Source: Coptis chinensis
Lineage: Eukaryota > Streptophyta > Magnoliopsida > Ranunculales > Ranunculaceae
Direction of reading: 5' to 3'
DNA: 64,000 bases
Assembly (NCBI GenBank): GCA_015680905.1
Contig: CM027381.1
Span: 61,322,501-61,386,500 of the forward strand
Shown here: piece by piece, positions 34,896-45,891 of the stretch
How the letters are laid out: the number at the start of each line of letters is the position of its first letter
Position numbering within the stretch: the first letter of the stretch is position 1
Notes under the pieces: generated by a model
The model's database searches: none
The model's input: the letters and a program-made list of their open reading frames with translations, nothing else
Told to the model about the DNA's origin: nothing
Translations under genes and position numbers: made by a program

Positions 34896-35169
34896 GTAAC
34901 CGAAAAAATTCCACCCGCACCATTTCCTACAGGTTAAAAGATAACAAAAGGAAGCACAATATAGTGAGATCATGAATATTTTTAAAATCTACATATCAAT
35001 ATTCCTTTTTAAGTGCAATTAAACAAATACCTTCATATGCAAAATTTATAAAAAGACCTAGTAAAGAAGAAAACAAATATTCCTAAGGGCGCTTTTATTG
35101 CACAAAGTTGTTCATCCTTTCTCTGAGAACAAAGTCAGTAGTAAAACATAAGGACCCCTTAAGTCCTAC

Positions 35170-35500
35170 AGGTTATTCACGTGTAGAATTGGAGAGGACT
35201 ACACCGATCAAGCATTATTGGATTTAGGTGCTAATGTGAATTTGTTACCTTACTCGTCCTATAAACAACTAGGGTTAAAAGACTTGAAACCAACAAATGT
35301 TAGACTACTGATTAGGCGATAGATCTATTAAGATTCCACGAGGAGTAATAAAGGATGTGATTATCAAGGTCTCTGATTTTTATTACCCCGTTGATTTTAT
35401 AGTTCTTGACACTTTACCTACAAATGGAAACCAAATTCCTATCATCTTGGGTAGACCATTCTTAGCTACAGCAGAAGCTTTTAATTAATTGTAGGAATGG
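35170..35500 (+). pseudogene. Athila-like element no. 2 aspartic protease fragment
   Basis: The plus-strand frames show 'LLDLGANVNLLPYSSYKQLG' with the D-L-G-A motif of Athila proteases and later 'IILGRPFLATAEAF', the second conserved block. Frame changes lie near 35320 and 35480. Confidence 0.8.
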
Positions 35501-35966
35501 GAACATGTCTATCACTTTCGGGAATATGAGAGTAGATGTAAACATATTTACACTATTTAGAAACCCTGACGATGATACGAAAAAGATGGATGATCTATGT
35601 GTAGTACACACAATAGCTAATAAAAATTTTAGGAACACTCACTACAAAGATCCATTTTTATCATGTGTATCACAATTAGGCATGAATTATAACAAGGATA
35701 GTGTTATACACCATATTAATACATTGCTAGACACTGGTCAACCTCATACAAAAATAGAAGACATTCGAGCATCTTTATGTCAAGCTACTTTTAATCGTAG
35801 ATTCATCAAAGATTTAATTAAGATGACTCGCCCTCTACTAAAATGTATAGGCCACGCATGGAAAAGAAAAAAGATAAAAAGAGCAAAAATTAGATTACAA
35901 ACAAGTTTTAAGTCTAGGGAATCTGACTATAAAAGACCCACAAATTTAAAAAAAATAATTACCTAA
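35501..35966 (+). pseudogene. Fusion scar: protease end joined to RT thumb
   Basis: The open frame starts with the protease-distal 'MSITFGNMRVDVN' and then passes directly to 'CQATFNRRFIKDLIKMTRPL', the C-terminal end of RT. The whole RT palm between them is missing. RNase H and integrase should follow; instead there is a basic tail and the post-pol spacer beginning near 35970 (ATTAGGGGGGTAACC). This marks one large internal deletion, perhaps two. Confidence 0.8.
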
Positions 35967-37482
35967 GCTAATTAGGGGGGTAACCTTAAGTTTCCCCCCT
36001 CTGTGTCGGCTGGCGACATTAAACGTAGCGCTTATGGGAGGCAACCCAAGTAGTTTAAATAGATAGTAGCTCATGACAAGAAAATCGAACAAAAATAAAA
36101 TAAAATAGATACGTACCTGAACCTGTGCTGAAAATATAAAGCTAAAGAATTTGGTGAGTTGATGATTCTTGAGCTTTTTATATTTCCAACTGTGAATAGC
36201 TTTCTCCAAATCCAATTCAAACAATGATAGAGGACTAGGGAAGTTCAAATATAACCAGGATAACTAACCCAATTCGTGCAAGGAAAAAGAGGGAGAATGC
36301 GATAGATTTTGGAATTCGAGTTAAGATAGGAGTTGAAATCTGCCCAGCGTCAGGAAGCTGTAGCTTCACGATTAGGACTAGTAACAACGTGGATCACTTC
36401 TGAAAGTTTTCCTATAAAGCTATATTTTGTAGCGTCTCATGCGTTCACTACATCAACACTTTCTATATCTCTGTATTCTCTATCCCATCACCACAAAAGG
36501 TTCGGAAAGGAGCTTGAAGTATCAAGAGTACGGAGAGTTAATCTATTTTTAGTCGTTATGGTATAGTATTGCGAAGAGGGTACGAAAAAGTTAATTTTAT
36601 TTTCTACTGTCATGGGATTAGTTGTTTTTAATTTCTTAAAATGTCAATAGTTTATAGAGTGAGTGATTAGTTTTTATGAATAAGAAGTTAATTTATATGA
36701 GCTTAGTAGTGTTATGTGATGCGTCTGCATCACTGCGCGAACTAGTGAGGTGAAATTCCTCTCTGTTTCGGTCAAGTGAGGTAGAATACCTTTTAATTTC
36801 ATAACCAAATCCTACTCTGTTTATCAATCTAGTTAAATGGGCCTAAATACCATAAAAAAGCCCAACAACTAGGGTCTAAAAAAAAAAAAAAAAAACGATC
36901 TCTTCTTCTTCCAGCCACACCCACCACTCCTTCTTCTTCTTCCAGCCGCATCCATCACAAGCCGCACCCTTCCAGCCGCATCCATCACAACAAACAACTA
37001 CCTCATCGTCATTTAACTCCACCCATTACCAGGCGCTGCAACTTCCAGTTACACCTATCCAAGACGTGGAACACTTGCTAACCGGCAAGATTGACCGCCG
37101 GTCAATTCCCAATTTGGACGTCCTGCTTTCCATATTAATCGCTCAAATTTTTACTAGTATCACCGCTCAGCTTCGGTTATGGGTTGTTGAAATTCTCGAT
37201 TTGAATTCGAGTTTCTGTCGTTTCTTTGTTGTTAGCTGTTGTCGGAGGAGAATGGGAGAACGTGAAGGTTGTCAGGAGGTATTGGTTGTGAGGAAGGAAT
37301 GGTGCCTTATTAATATTTGTTTACGGTTGGAAGATTTGGGAGAAAGAAGGTTCTGTACTGGACGATTTTATACAGAGCAAGTATTTAAATTTTCAGTCTC
37401 GTCCCTATGGTTTTGTTGTGTTATCTTACCCTCTCTTTTGGCCATACACATTACGACAGCTCAAGGATAAGTTCGCAAACAG
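35967..37482. other. Non-coding region of Athila-like element no. 2
   Basis: No gene supported. It starts with a GGGAGGCAACCCAA stretch at 36029 of the kind that follows pol in Athila elements. It contains a poly-A run at 36878-36895 and a duplicated CTTCCAGCCGCATCCATCACAA at about 36943 and 36969. Confidence 0.6.
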
Positions 37483-38502
37483 TTGAACATGACGACCGAA
37501 CGAAAGATTCACGCTGAACTCTGTTATGGAGAGTTGTTTGATAACAATGCCATGAACGGATTTTTTAAAGAAGAATGTGAAACTCGGGGTTGGGATTGTC
37601 TATTTTATTCTAATGGAGACAAATATCATGAAGGTATTGTTCGACATTTCTACGACTGCAGAATCGATTATGAAGAGGTGAATGCGAAAATGAAATTGTA
37701 TTGGGATAATGACTCTGAACCCACCATCATCACTCCTAATTTTCTAGTCGAAAAAATGGGAATTTCAGCACACTATGGACCACAAACAAAGGTGAAACAA
37801 TCATGTGATTATCGAGCCGTGCTTGGAGAAATAGTAGAAGTAGATTCTGCAAATCGTGTCCGAGTTTGCTCCCTTCAGGTGAATCAAATTTTGACATATC
37901 GTTAGATTTGTGATAATGTCATTAGGTCGAGTAATTTTTCTATGATCTATGAACCTGGTGGTCATATCCTATTTATGCTAATGAAGAGGGATAGCAAAAT
38001 TTGTTTGGGAAAGACTATAATGAAGAATATTATGGAGAGGAAAAATGCAAATCATGGGTATCTCATCCTTCCAGCTTTTATCACTAGACTTTTGTGCGAA
38101 TTAGAATTATTTAGTGCAGAAATAGTTGAGGCGGAAGGAATAGAACTTAAAGAAGGACAGATTCCTAGGCAGATTTTACACTGTCCACCTGGATTTTGGG
38201 AGCCTAGTTTATTGACAGACGAAGGTGAACCAGTTTTTGGTATGACACCAGCTCATCACGACCCTTATTCCACACCTCCTTATTTTGAAAACACTAGTGT
38301 CTTTGATGCTCAGATGGATCCGAATGTGCGAGACATGGGTTTAACACTATTTAAAGGTATGCACAAATTGTATAATTATCAAAAAAACAAGGAGGAGATG
38401 AGTATTCTGCGACATAAGGAGTTGATGGAACATATTCTTATGCTCCATAATAACAAAGCTGAAACATCAGTTCAAAAAAGAGGTCGTCCAAAATCGAAAT
38501 AG
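37483..38502 (+). pseudogene. Athila-like element no. 2, env-position ORF, one stop
   Basis: A 340-codon frame interrupted only by TAG at 37903-37905; the frame is the same on both sides. The N-terminal part ('WDCLFYSNGDKYHEGIVRHFY') corresponds in layout to 23644 in element no. 1. The C-terminal part ends with a Lys/Arg-rich 'QKRGRPKSK', an AT-hook-like or nuclear-type basic tail. No signal peptide or transmembrane span is evident, which argues against a classical envelope protein. The degree of openness compared with the deleted pol is notable. Confidence 0.65.
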
Positions 38503-38632
38503 AGTCCTTTATCTAGGATTATGTATTCCAGTACTTCTTCATATGATCACTCATGTACTTGATTGTCTATTATGGTTTTATCACTTTTATTTGTAGGCAG
38601 AGACAAATCTTGTATTCCGTACAACAATGAAA

Positions 38633-38673
<41 letters not shown>

Positions 38674-39762
38674 TTGTTTAAATTTTTATTTTTATTTTTC
38701 AGTCATGGCATTTGTACATGTGACTCTTACATTCCACTCTAGTACCTTTTCTTTGTCTTTTTAAAGACGTATAACTCTACGAATTGAGCACATGACAAAT
38801 ATTTAGTCGTTGTAGTAATTATTGATCCTTATGAATCATCACTCTTATTTGTTTTGTTAAAGATATAAATTCTACAAATTTTAGCTGATGTAATTTTGCA
38901 CGCATTTAAGGTAATATCCCTCCTTCTCTGATTATTTCAATTATGGTAAGCTTTCAGTTATTTTATTTAGTCATTGAGGACAATGCCTAATTTAGTTAGG
39001 GGGGTGAGAATTAAAATTTTGCAATATTTTAATTACAATATTTGGAAAGTTTATATGTGAATTATGGTGATTCTAGGTGAAAAGTATATTTTTATCGTTT
39101 AAACTGGCTAATGAAATAGGAAATTATAAGTCATGACCAGGATTAGTAAGACTTTTAGACTAAGTTTCTATTACTAGAAATAGATCTCACTGATAAAAGT
39201 CTTAGTCTAGAGTAAGTTCATATAATACACCACTAGAGGAATTTCAAATGAAAAAGCAACTTAAACTTCTACCAAACTAGATGATTAGTATAGAGACTTG
39301 ACCTGTGAGACTTGAGCCTTTTAATTTTAATTTCTTAGAGAGTCTTTACGTAAATCTGAGTCCAAGTTGACTCAACCATTTTTCAGTGCTTAAATTCGTT
39401 GTGTAGTCTCATTTATTCTTGATTTTGTCAATCACGAGGTGGCATCAACTGGGGAGATAGCCATTAGGTCTTGTAGTCTATTCAAAGCGGAATATCATAC
39501 TGATAAGTCAAGTAGTGAGCCAATCAGCCTTTATCCCACCTAGTAGGATTATCATATTAACCACTTTTGAGCCTTATATATTAAACCTTTTATTCTTAAA
39601 CCAATCATCTTAAACCCAACTCCAGATAAGGAGTATATCCCATATTATTAGCCTTATTCATATTTCTAAGGATTTCTAAAGAACTAAAGAGAAAGCTAGA
39701 ACGAAGAAGATTTTGAAGGAAATTTTACCAAAGTCAAATGAAGAAAATCATTCCTTTTGCTC

Positions 39763-39844
<82 letters not shown>

Positions 39845-40370
39845 GAGCAGAAGTAGTGATAGAGTTTAAGTGTTGTAGTCTACAAGTGAAGAAAATCTCC
39901 AAGAAGGTCAAATGCAAAAAGTCTTTAGTATATTCTCAGAAATTTTTGAATCCTTTTTACCCTTTTCTTGTTAACCTATCCTAAGCCCCGTTTTGATACC
40001 CAGATTTATCACTAAAGTATGATATGAAGTTTAGAATAGGTGATAGGATGCTAAAGTGAAGGACCCGACACTTCAAATGTGATTGACATTCTTTCCATGA
40101 GACTTTATTTATATATTTGCAAATTTTTCCTTTCTTTCGACTAAATATGTGGGATGCTCTACTTTTTACTCATTTCCCTGCATATGGAGGCAAAATATAA
40201 AACTTATCTGAGAGAGATTTTCTTGTGAGTGTATGAAATGGTGAGATTTGAAGTCAAAATACTAATCCAAAGGTGAGGTAGAAATTCCGTTGCTTGGAAA
40301 AGAGAAAGGAATCAAAATGGTTAAAAATGAATAAGCTCTAGTTAGGATGATTAGTCAGTCTTTTCTATAC
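38503..40370. other. Non-coding 3' part of Athila-like element no. 2 with microsatellites
   Basis: No gene. It includes (ATT)n at 38634-38671, a TTAGTTAGGGGGGTGAG purine run near 38991, A-run plus (AT)n at 39764-39842. Its layout parallels 26405-28217 in element no. 1 but no LTR follows. Confidence 0.6.
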
Positions 40371-41160
40371 TACTACAGAATGACACATATACCACGGTCA
40401 ATAAGAGCGTTTATACCATGGTTCTTCCAAAAACCGTGGGAAATACTTATATACCACGGCGGAAATTTCTTTGGTCATTGGTTTACTAGTATATGCCACA
40501 GTTACATGAAAACCGTGGGATAAGTTGGGCCATATACCATGGTTAGTTTTTTTTTCAGCATAAGAGTACTCCACATCCCCACTACCTTAAACATAACCAG
40601 TGGTATATAAATTTTCCACTTTCTACCGTGGTTTATGACTTTATACCAAATAGTCAAATACGCGGAAAAAAAATACACAGTACGAAACTCATTCAAATTG
40701 GATTCCCGCTATTCTCTCGATCTCTCCCCACAACTTCTACAGTTCTACGACTCTTAGGATTCCCGCAACAGTGAGAAAACCCACCGTCACTTCACCATAA
40801 CAGTGCAAAGAATTGGATTTCTTCTCGACCTCAACTCAAGAACACAACAAAGAGAAACCCTTCCCTCTTAACTCCGCATGATGTTTTCTCCATGTTTTTT
40901 TATCTATTCGAATTCCACCTCATTTTCATTCATCTTCCCCAAATTTCGATGAAATTGAACTAAAGGAAGCAGTTTTTGTTCATCTCAATTTCTTCATCTC
41001 AGACAAAGGTACCATCTTTCCAATTTTTTAAGGTATCCATACTACTACTTTCGACGAAGTTCAATTTTGTCTTTCGCTATTTTGGTTTTATAATTCTTGA
41101 ATTCGTTTTCTAGGGTTTATAAATTTCTTGTTGATTGAGTTTTAAATTTTATTGTTTTTA

Positions 41161-42077
41161 CCAGCTATATCAACCGTCATGGGGACTAAGAGATTACTGT
41201 ATCCTGGCAGGGTCTTTGATCTTGTCCACTGTGCTTGCTATAGGGTACCGTGGCACATTGAAGGTATTTCTATCTTGCAATGGCTTTCTGGTGATGTTAT
41301 TTAGTATAACTGCTCTTACGTTCGGAACTCATTGGGATTTGAGTATGCAGGTGGCAAACTTCTTTTATTTGCAACTTGGTGGTTACTTCGTGGTGGTCCG
41401 CTATCTCCGATTATATACGGGCGAGTAAGATGTTGAAATCCGGGACGGGTATATTACGTTACTAGTTGTCCGTTTTGAATAGGGAATTGATAGATTGCTA
41501 ACTCTGTTATACAAAATTGATGCAGACCATGTCCGCACTAATGAAGAAGATGTCTTTGGGAACTATTAGTGATTAAAAATGATACTGAGAAACCAAGTAG
41601 GTGCCGCTATATTCGTGAAACCCACTTCAAAAATGAATGCTACGAAAGCAAAGAGCAGAAAAATGAACCTCCATTGTGCAAAGACTTCTGGCGATGCAAA
41701 TGCGTGTGTGTGTGTGTGTGTGTGTGTGTTTTTTTTTTTTTATGTTTAGTTTTATATGTTTGACCTGGTAAGCTATACTGGCGTGTTAAAAAATAAAGGC
41801 GATTGGTGTCCTCGTTTGATAAGTTTCTAGTCCGGTTAGAACTCATTGAGCTAAGCTTTCGACACGTGATTATTTATCGTCGTAGGAATGTGCCACTGGA
41901 GGCATGTATGCACAAGATCCCAGTTGATGCATCTGAGCGGGGATCTCAGTGGCCAAAACAATGGTCTGCAAGGGCGGAAAAGGTGTCTTATTGGCTGAAG
42001 AGTTCCCAGGTTGGTGTTTACGGCAAAGCAGCCCCAGAAGATTTCGTGGTAGATTACGAGCATTGGAAACATGTCAC
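41161..42077 (+). pseudogene. Fragment of a QUA/PMT-type S-adenosylmethionine methyltransferase gene
   Basis: Several exon pieces match the plant Golgi 'probable methyltransferase PMT' family (DUF248). 41161-41263 reads 'MGTKRLLYPGRVFDLVHCAC' and 'RVPWHIE', followed by a GT donor; the family has 'HCARCRVPWHIEGGKLL'. The exon at 41351 resumes 'GGKLLL' and then 'GGYFV' in another frame. 41575-41680 gives 'NECYESKEQKNEPPLCK'. 41887-42077 gives 'MHKIPVDASERGSQWPKQW' and 'VGVYGKAAPEDFVVDYEHWK'. Only the middle of the protein is present, with frameshifts and missing Arg/Cys residues, so this is a captured or decayed fragment rather than a gene. Confidence 0.8.
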
Positions 42078-42339
42078 CCCTGTGTGCTCTTTAGAGTGCC
42101 CTAAAGGAATATTATTTGTTGTAGAGAGTAGCCTACATCTGGTATTTATTGTCTTCTAACACCGTTATGCGTGTCTTTTTATTGTTTGGACTGACAATGA
42201 AAAGTTTATTTTGTTAAATCTAGTGAGTATCAGTCATCTTCATTATTTATATAATTATATGTGTCATTGATCCTATTTGTGTCATGTTACAGGTGGAGAT
42301 GGTCCACAGTAAGGCTTAATATGCTGAAATTCCATCTTG

Positions 42340-42514
42340 GAGGCACCCCCCCGCAAGGTTTTGTATCACAATGAAAGCAGGTTATTGCTTATGATGAGGA
42401 CTGAGGTGGGTTCTTATTTTAGTTCGTCTGACATTTGCTGTGTTGATCCTATAAGCGGTTCATTGCTCTCAACATATAAGCTTGATCCTGGAGAAACAGA
42501 AAAATCAAATATTT
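42340..42514 (+). pseudogene. Fragment of a CPSF-A/DDB1-like gene
   Basis: The open stretch reads 'KVLYHNESRLLLMMRTE' and 'SSDICCVDPISGSLLSTYKL' followed by 'DPGETEKS'. I recognise this as part of the plant CPSF A-subunit-like protein family (beta-propeller proteins related to DDB1). Only about 58 codons are present with no neighbours from the same gene. It lies on the same strand as the methyltransferase and SCC2 pieces. Confidence 0.65.
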
Positions 42515-43251
42515 CTCATTACATTTTGTGTTTTTTATTCTTTTGAATCTATCTACTTGTTAGAGACTATGGAATTTATTTATCCCTCAAATTACTTTTC
42601 TTTTGAAACATAAAAAAAATGAAACAACATATATTCCAAAGCCGGCTACGTCATTTTCTTTGGGTTTCTTGCAAGGTTGTCTTACATAATACAAAAAAAA
42701 AATGTTGGACTTGGTAACCCCCCACCCATTGAGATTCTGGATTGGGAGTGGCACCGCTCTAGGTGGTTCTGGTGAGTGGTGGCTAACAGTTGGGCGGTTT
42801 AAGCGGGGAATAACTAGGAGTGACTTTTAAGAATTAGTCCAGCATTTACTTTATTAAGGATCTACTAGTAGCTAAAATGTTATGTTATGATGTCTTGGGG
42901 GTAAAGTGGTGGACTGCATTCTTCATCTGAATTGCTATTCAATATGAAAAGATCAATGACACCACAAACTGCAACTTCTACGTGCAAGAGGTTTGTGACC
43001 ATTGGGATATTTATCCTATTGTGTAGAATGATGCGTATGATGAAATTAATTCTCTTTGTCTGTTGTGTGTGTCTGTATGTATGCATACCTATGGCAATGG
43101 TTGGTTTTATTATATTTTTTTTTTTTTTTTTTTTTTGAGGTATTTAATGACTATGTGCTTATTGTACACTGTGTTGTTTAAGTTTATCAGGTTTTATCAA
43201 GGAACAAAGTTCTAATAGCGTTGTTGAAAAAAAAAAAAAAAAAAAAAAAAA
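42515..43251. repeat. Spacer with poly-T and poly-A runs
   Basis: No gene. A poly-T run lies at 43111-43136 and a poly-A run at 43226-43250, directly next to the first recognisable SCC2 exon. These runs may mark joins between fragments or retroposed inserts. Confidence 0.6.
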
Positions 43252-43865
43252 CTTTATGAACAAAATGTACCAGTTACTACTCATGTTCAAAGAGAGTTAG
43301 GAGGAACTTCTTATCATCATTCAGGTGGAAACCTGGTTAAGGTAGGTAATCATTTCCCTCAAAGCGATGCATAATTCAACTTAGCTTTTGCCTCCTAAAG
43401 AAGAATTGTCAATCTGAATTGCAGAATGGTAAGGATTCTGGTTCTTCAAGAAAACCTAAAGTTAGGAAAAAAGAAAGTGAGGATGTTTCTATGCCTCCCA
43501 GGCCAGATCCTGTTGAAATTCAAAGTTAGTGTCAGTTTTATTTATATTTTGTCCTGCTATTTTCTACTTTTTATTTCTTACTTTAAGAACTAAAAGGTTA
43601 AATTGGAAACTTTAGATGGCATTGTTGAATGCTTCTGCGAGGTGGTGGAGGAATTATGTAGCAGAGTGGAATGTCTCAATGAAGATCAGGATGAAGCAGA
43701 TGCATAACCAATGTCATCTACTGATCTTAAAATGCTTGTCAGTGAAATAATGTCCATCCGTGCAAAAAAAATTATGCGCCTGTAGACATCCTTGTAAGGC
43801 TATTAAATGTCTTAGATCGTCAGATTCGTTTTGTTGAGGGTTTGTCCATCGATGACAATGAAAAT
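43252..43865 (+). pseudogene. SCC2: SCC2 (cohesin loader, NIPBL homologue) gene copy, left part
   Basis: Three exons: about 43252-43341, 43425-43524 and 43616-43865, with GT donors and AG acceptors. They encode 'VPVTTHVQREL', 'EDVSMPPRPDPVEIQ', and 'IVECFCEVVEELCSRVE' to 'ILVRLLNVLDRQIRFVEG'. These match the region of plant SCC2 just before and into the HEAT-repeat part. SCC2 with SCC4 loads cohesin onto chromosomes. An in-frame TAA at 43705-43707 and a one-base loss in an A run at 43764-43771 shift the frame, so the copy is a pseudogene. The upstream N-terminal exons are absent from the window. Confidence 0.85.
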
Positions 43866-44092
43866 GTAAGCTACATCCTTTCTTAGACAGTTTCTCCTTT
43901 TATTATTCAGACCCTAGGGTGTTCTGTTAAGACTTAAGAGTTCCTTTTTCTTTAGTAAATCTCTTAGTGTCTTGTCCTTGGAAAATGAAAATTATAAGTG
44001 GAAATGATAAACACTCAGGCCACTCTAATACCAGCTAAAATAGCTATAGTTTTAATTAGTTTCTTTGGATCACGGACAGTATTGTCCATATT
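43866..44092 (+). other. SCC2 intron, left part
   Basis: Sequence after the GTAAGC donor at 43866. The intron is interrupted at 44093 by the CACTA element and continues at 57225. The CACTA target duplication is ATT, at 44090-44092 and 57222-57224. Confidence 0.8.
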
Positions 44093-44280
44093 CACTACAA
44101 GAAAAATGACTTTTGGCCACAGGTACAGATGAGCTTTAGCCAAGGTCATAGGCTGTTGCATAATAACCACGGGCTTTAGCCGTGGCTAAAACTTTTGACA
44201 GGTGTGGCCAAAGTTCGGTGCGGTTTAAGTTTAATTCAGTTTTTGGCCACGGCCCAAAAATTCTACGTAATGTAAACCGC
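44093..44280 (+). repeat. Left terminal and subterminal repeats of the CACTA element
   Basis: CACTACAAGAA is followed by repeats of GGCCACAGG, CCACGGGCTTTAGCCGTGG and GGCCACGGCCC. These match in core the CCACGG/CCGTGG repeats at the right end and are the expected binding sites for the TNPA-type protein. Confidence 0.85.
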
Positions 44281-45891
44281 TACAAATACTCTCCTGAGGT
44301 TTATCGAAAATTAAAAAAAACAAAAACAAAACAAATACTCTCTGTCTCCGTTTTCTTCCCTTCTCCTCTCTCACGGCAGTGACGCAGACATGCCACTCCC
44401 CTCTCTCTCAGGTAATCTTTTCTCTGTTTTGTTTTCTTCTTCTACTAATCTCACTTTGAACATCTCTAAATCATTATTTTTTTGAGAAAAACTTCGTCTT
44501 TAATCACTAGGTAATTGTTATTCGTTTTTCCCCTCATGTCTCTCTATCCCCTCTCACAATTCTTGCTTTTTAAGAGTTAGTGTTTACCAATTTCTATGAA
44601 AAAGTAGTGTTTGTAAGGTTTGTTTTGTTAAAATTAAGTTTAAATGAAATAATATCACTCATGGTTTATGATATTTGTTGTGAACAGGTTCGGATTATTG
44701 TTTTTTTTTCATTTACATCAGGTGAGTTTTTCTCCCATCTCTGGTTTGGTGTTAACTTGAAATGGGGTTTTTCTAGAAAAGTTGAAACTTGTTTTGTTTT
44801 ACTTATCTTGGTTATAGATATTGTTAGTACTGATTCTATCACCAAATGGGGTTGTGTTATTGTTATATGTTAGTCCTGATTCTAAGTTAAAATGGGTTTG
44901 TGTTGGTCGTTTGAGTTTTTTAGGTATAACTAAGTTCAATAAAATCACATTTGTTTGTTATGTGACTTACTAGATGATAGATATTTGCTACTTGTTGACA
45001 TGATGTACTTGCATTATGTTCTCTATTTATTATATCCAATGCGCTTTAAGGTGCAATTGAGAATGTTAATTGCAGTAAGTTGTAGTGTTGATTAGCTAAG
45101 TGTTGGGCATTTTTATGGAATTCAAATCAATATTTTGTAAGGTCAAATATACCCATTTGTTATTTATTTTAGAAGAAATAATTTAATATATTTAATAATT
45201 TATTATATTGTAAGTGAGAGTGTCTCACATACAAATTCATCATGATTCTAAGCACCTTAAGAATCCATTTGTCGATACCAAGATTAGTAACATGGATGCT
45301 ATTGTTGTTATTGATACTTCTTTTAAACCAAAGCCTAATGTTCGCGGTAGTCTCAAGAAGTAATTGTTTTAATATTGAGTCTGTTGGTGAAGTGTGTGGT
45401 AGTTGGTAGAAGTGAGTAGGAGAACCCTTACTTGCTTCTTTTTATTTTTATGCTCCTACTCTATATTATATTGAATGCAAGTTAAGATATTGCTACTGGG
45501 TTAACTAAAATACGCTACTAATATGGGCGGTATAATTATATTTTTTCTAGATAACATCCTACTTGGTTGCATATGATATCATCTTTGTTGTTACTGTTCT
45601 TTATCTAGTTTCAATTTATTTTTTAAAGTGAGAATGTAGTTTGTTTTTTTCGTATGCATGCCTCAATCGGTCCATTTTTTTGTGTGCTTCCAATTTATTT
45701 GAATTTATGGGTGCAACTAGGTTAGATTGATTGTTGGATGTAGTACTTGTGCTATTTTAGTCTCTCCCAACGTGAAGTTCATTATTTACTTATGTGGTGG
45801 TCTATTATGTGTATGGTTTACCTGCCATTGTATTTTCAGCTCTAACTATTTTTGATTTATTCGTATTGCAAGAACTACAGTATGGAGGGGT
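44281..45891. other. 5' untranslated region and introns of the CACTA transcript
   Basis: No coding frame. CT-rich stretches (44338-44405, 44520-44565) and many T-runs fit a leader with introns upstream of the transposase start at 45892. The gene promoter probably lies just inside the left terminal repeats. Confidence 0.4.

Larger units (their letters stand above)
30619..40370 (+). mobile_element. Athila-like element no. 2, internally deleted and 3'-truncated
   Basis: It has a 5' LTR (30619-32142), primer-binding site, a repeated leader, gag, a protease piece, the tail end of RT and an env-position ORF. RT palm, RNase H and integrase are missing between about 35600 and 35750. No second copy of the LTR is seen before CACTA-like sequence starts at about 40370, so the right border is an estimate. 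Such gag-plus-3'-ORF derivatives are probably non-autonomous. The left 5 bases (TGTGG, 30614-30618) would be the target duplication, but no right partner can be found. Confidence 0.8.
40371..43251 (+). mobile_element. Degenerate CACTA-type left end with captured gene pieces
   Basis: CTACTACAGAATGAC at about 40371 resembles a decayed CACTA terminus. It is followed by subterminal repeats around CCACGGT / ACCGTGG (40393, 40419, 40432, 40455, 40513, 40537, 40625) of the kind bound by CACTA transposases. There is no recognisable transposase. Behind it come exon pieces of unrelated host genes, all on the plus strand. The right border is unknown: it may end before the SCC2 copy or include it. Confidence 0.45.

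Noticed and set aside
39696..39917. Minus-strand frame with a long alternating Tyr-Ile run
   Set aside because: It is only the translation of an AT microsatellite and a poly-A run, not a gene.
41640..41846. Minus-strand frame with alternating His-Thr run
   Set aside because: It is the translation of a TG dinucleotide repeat.
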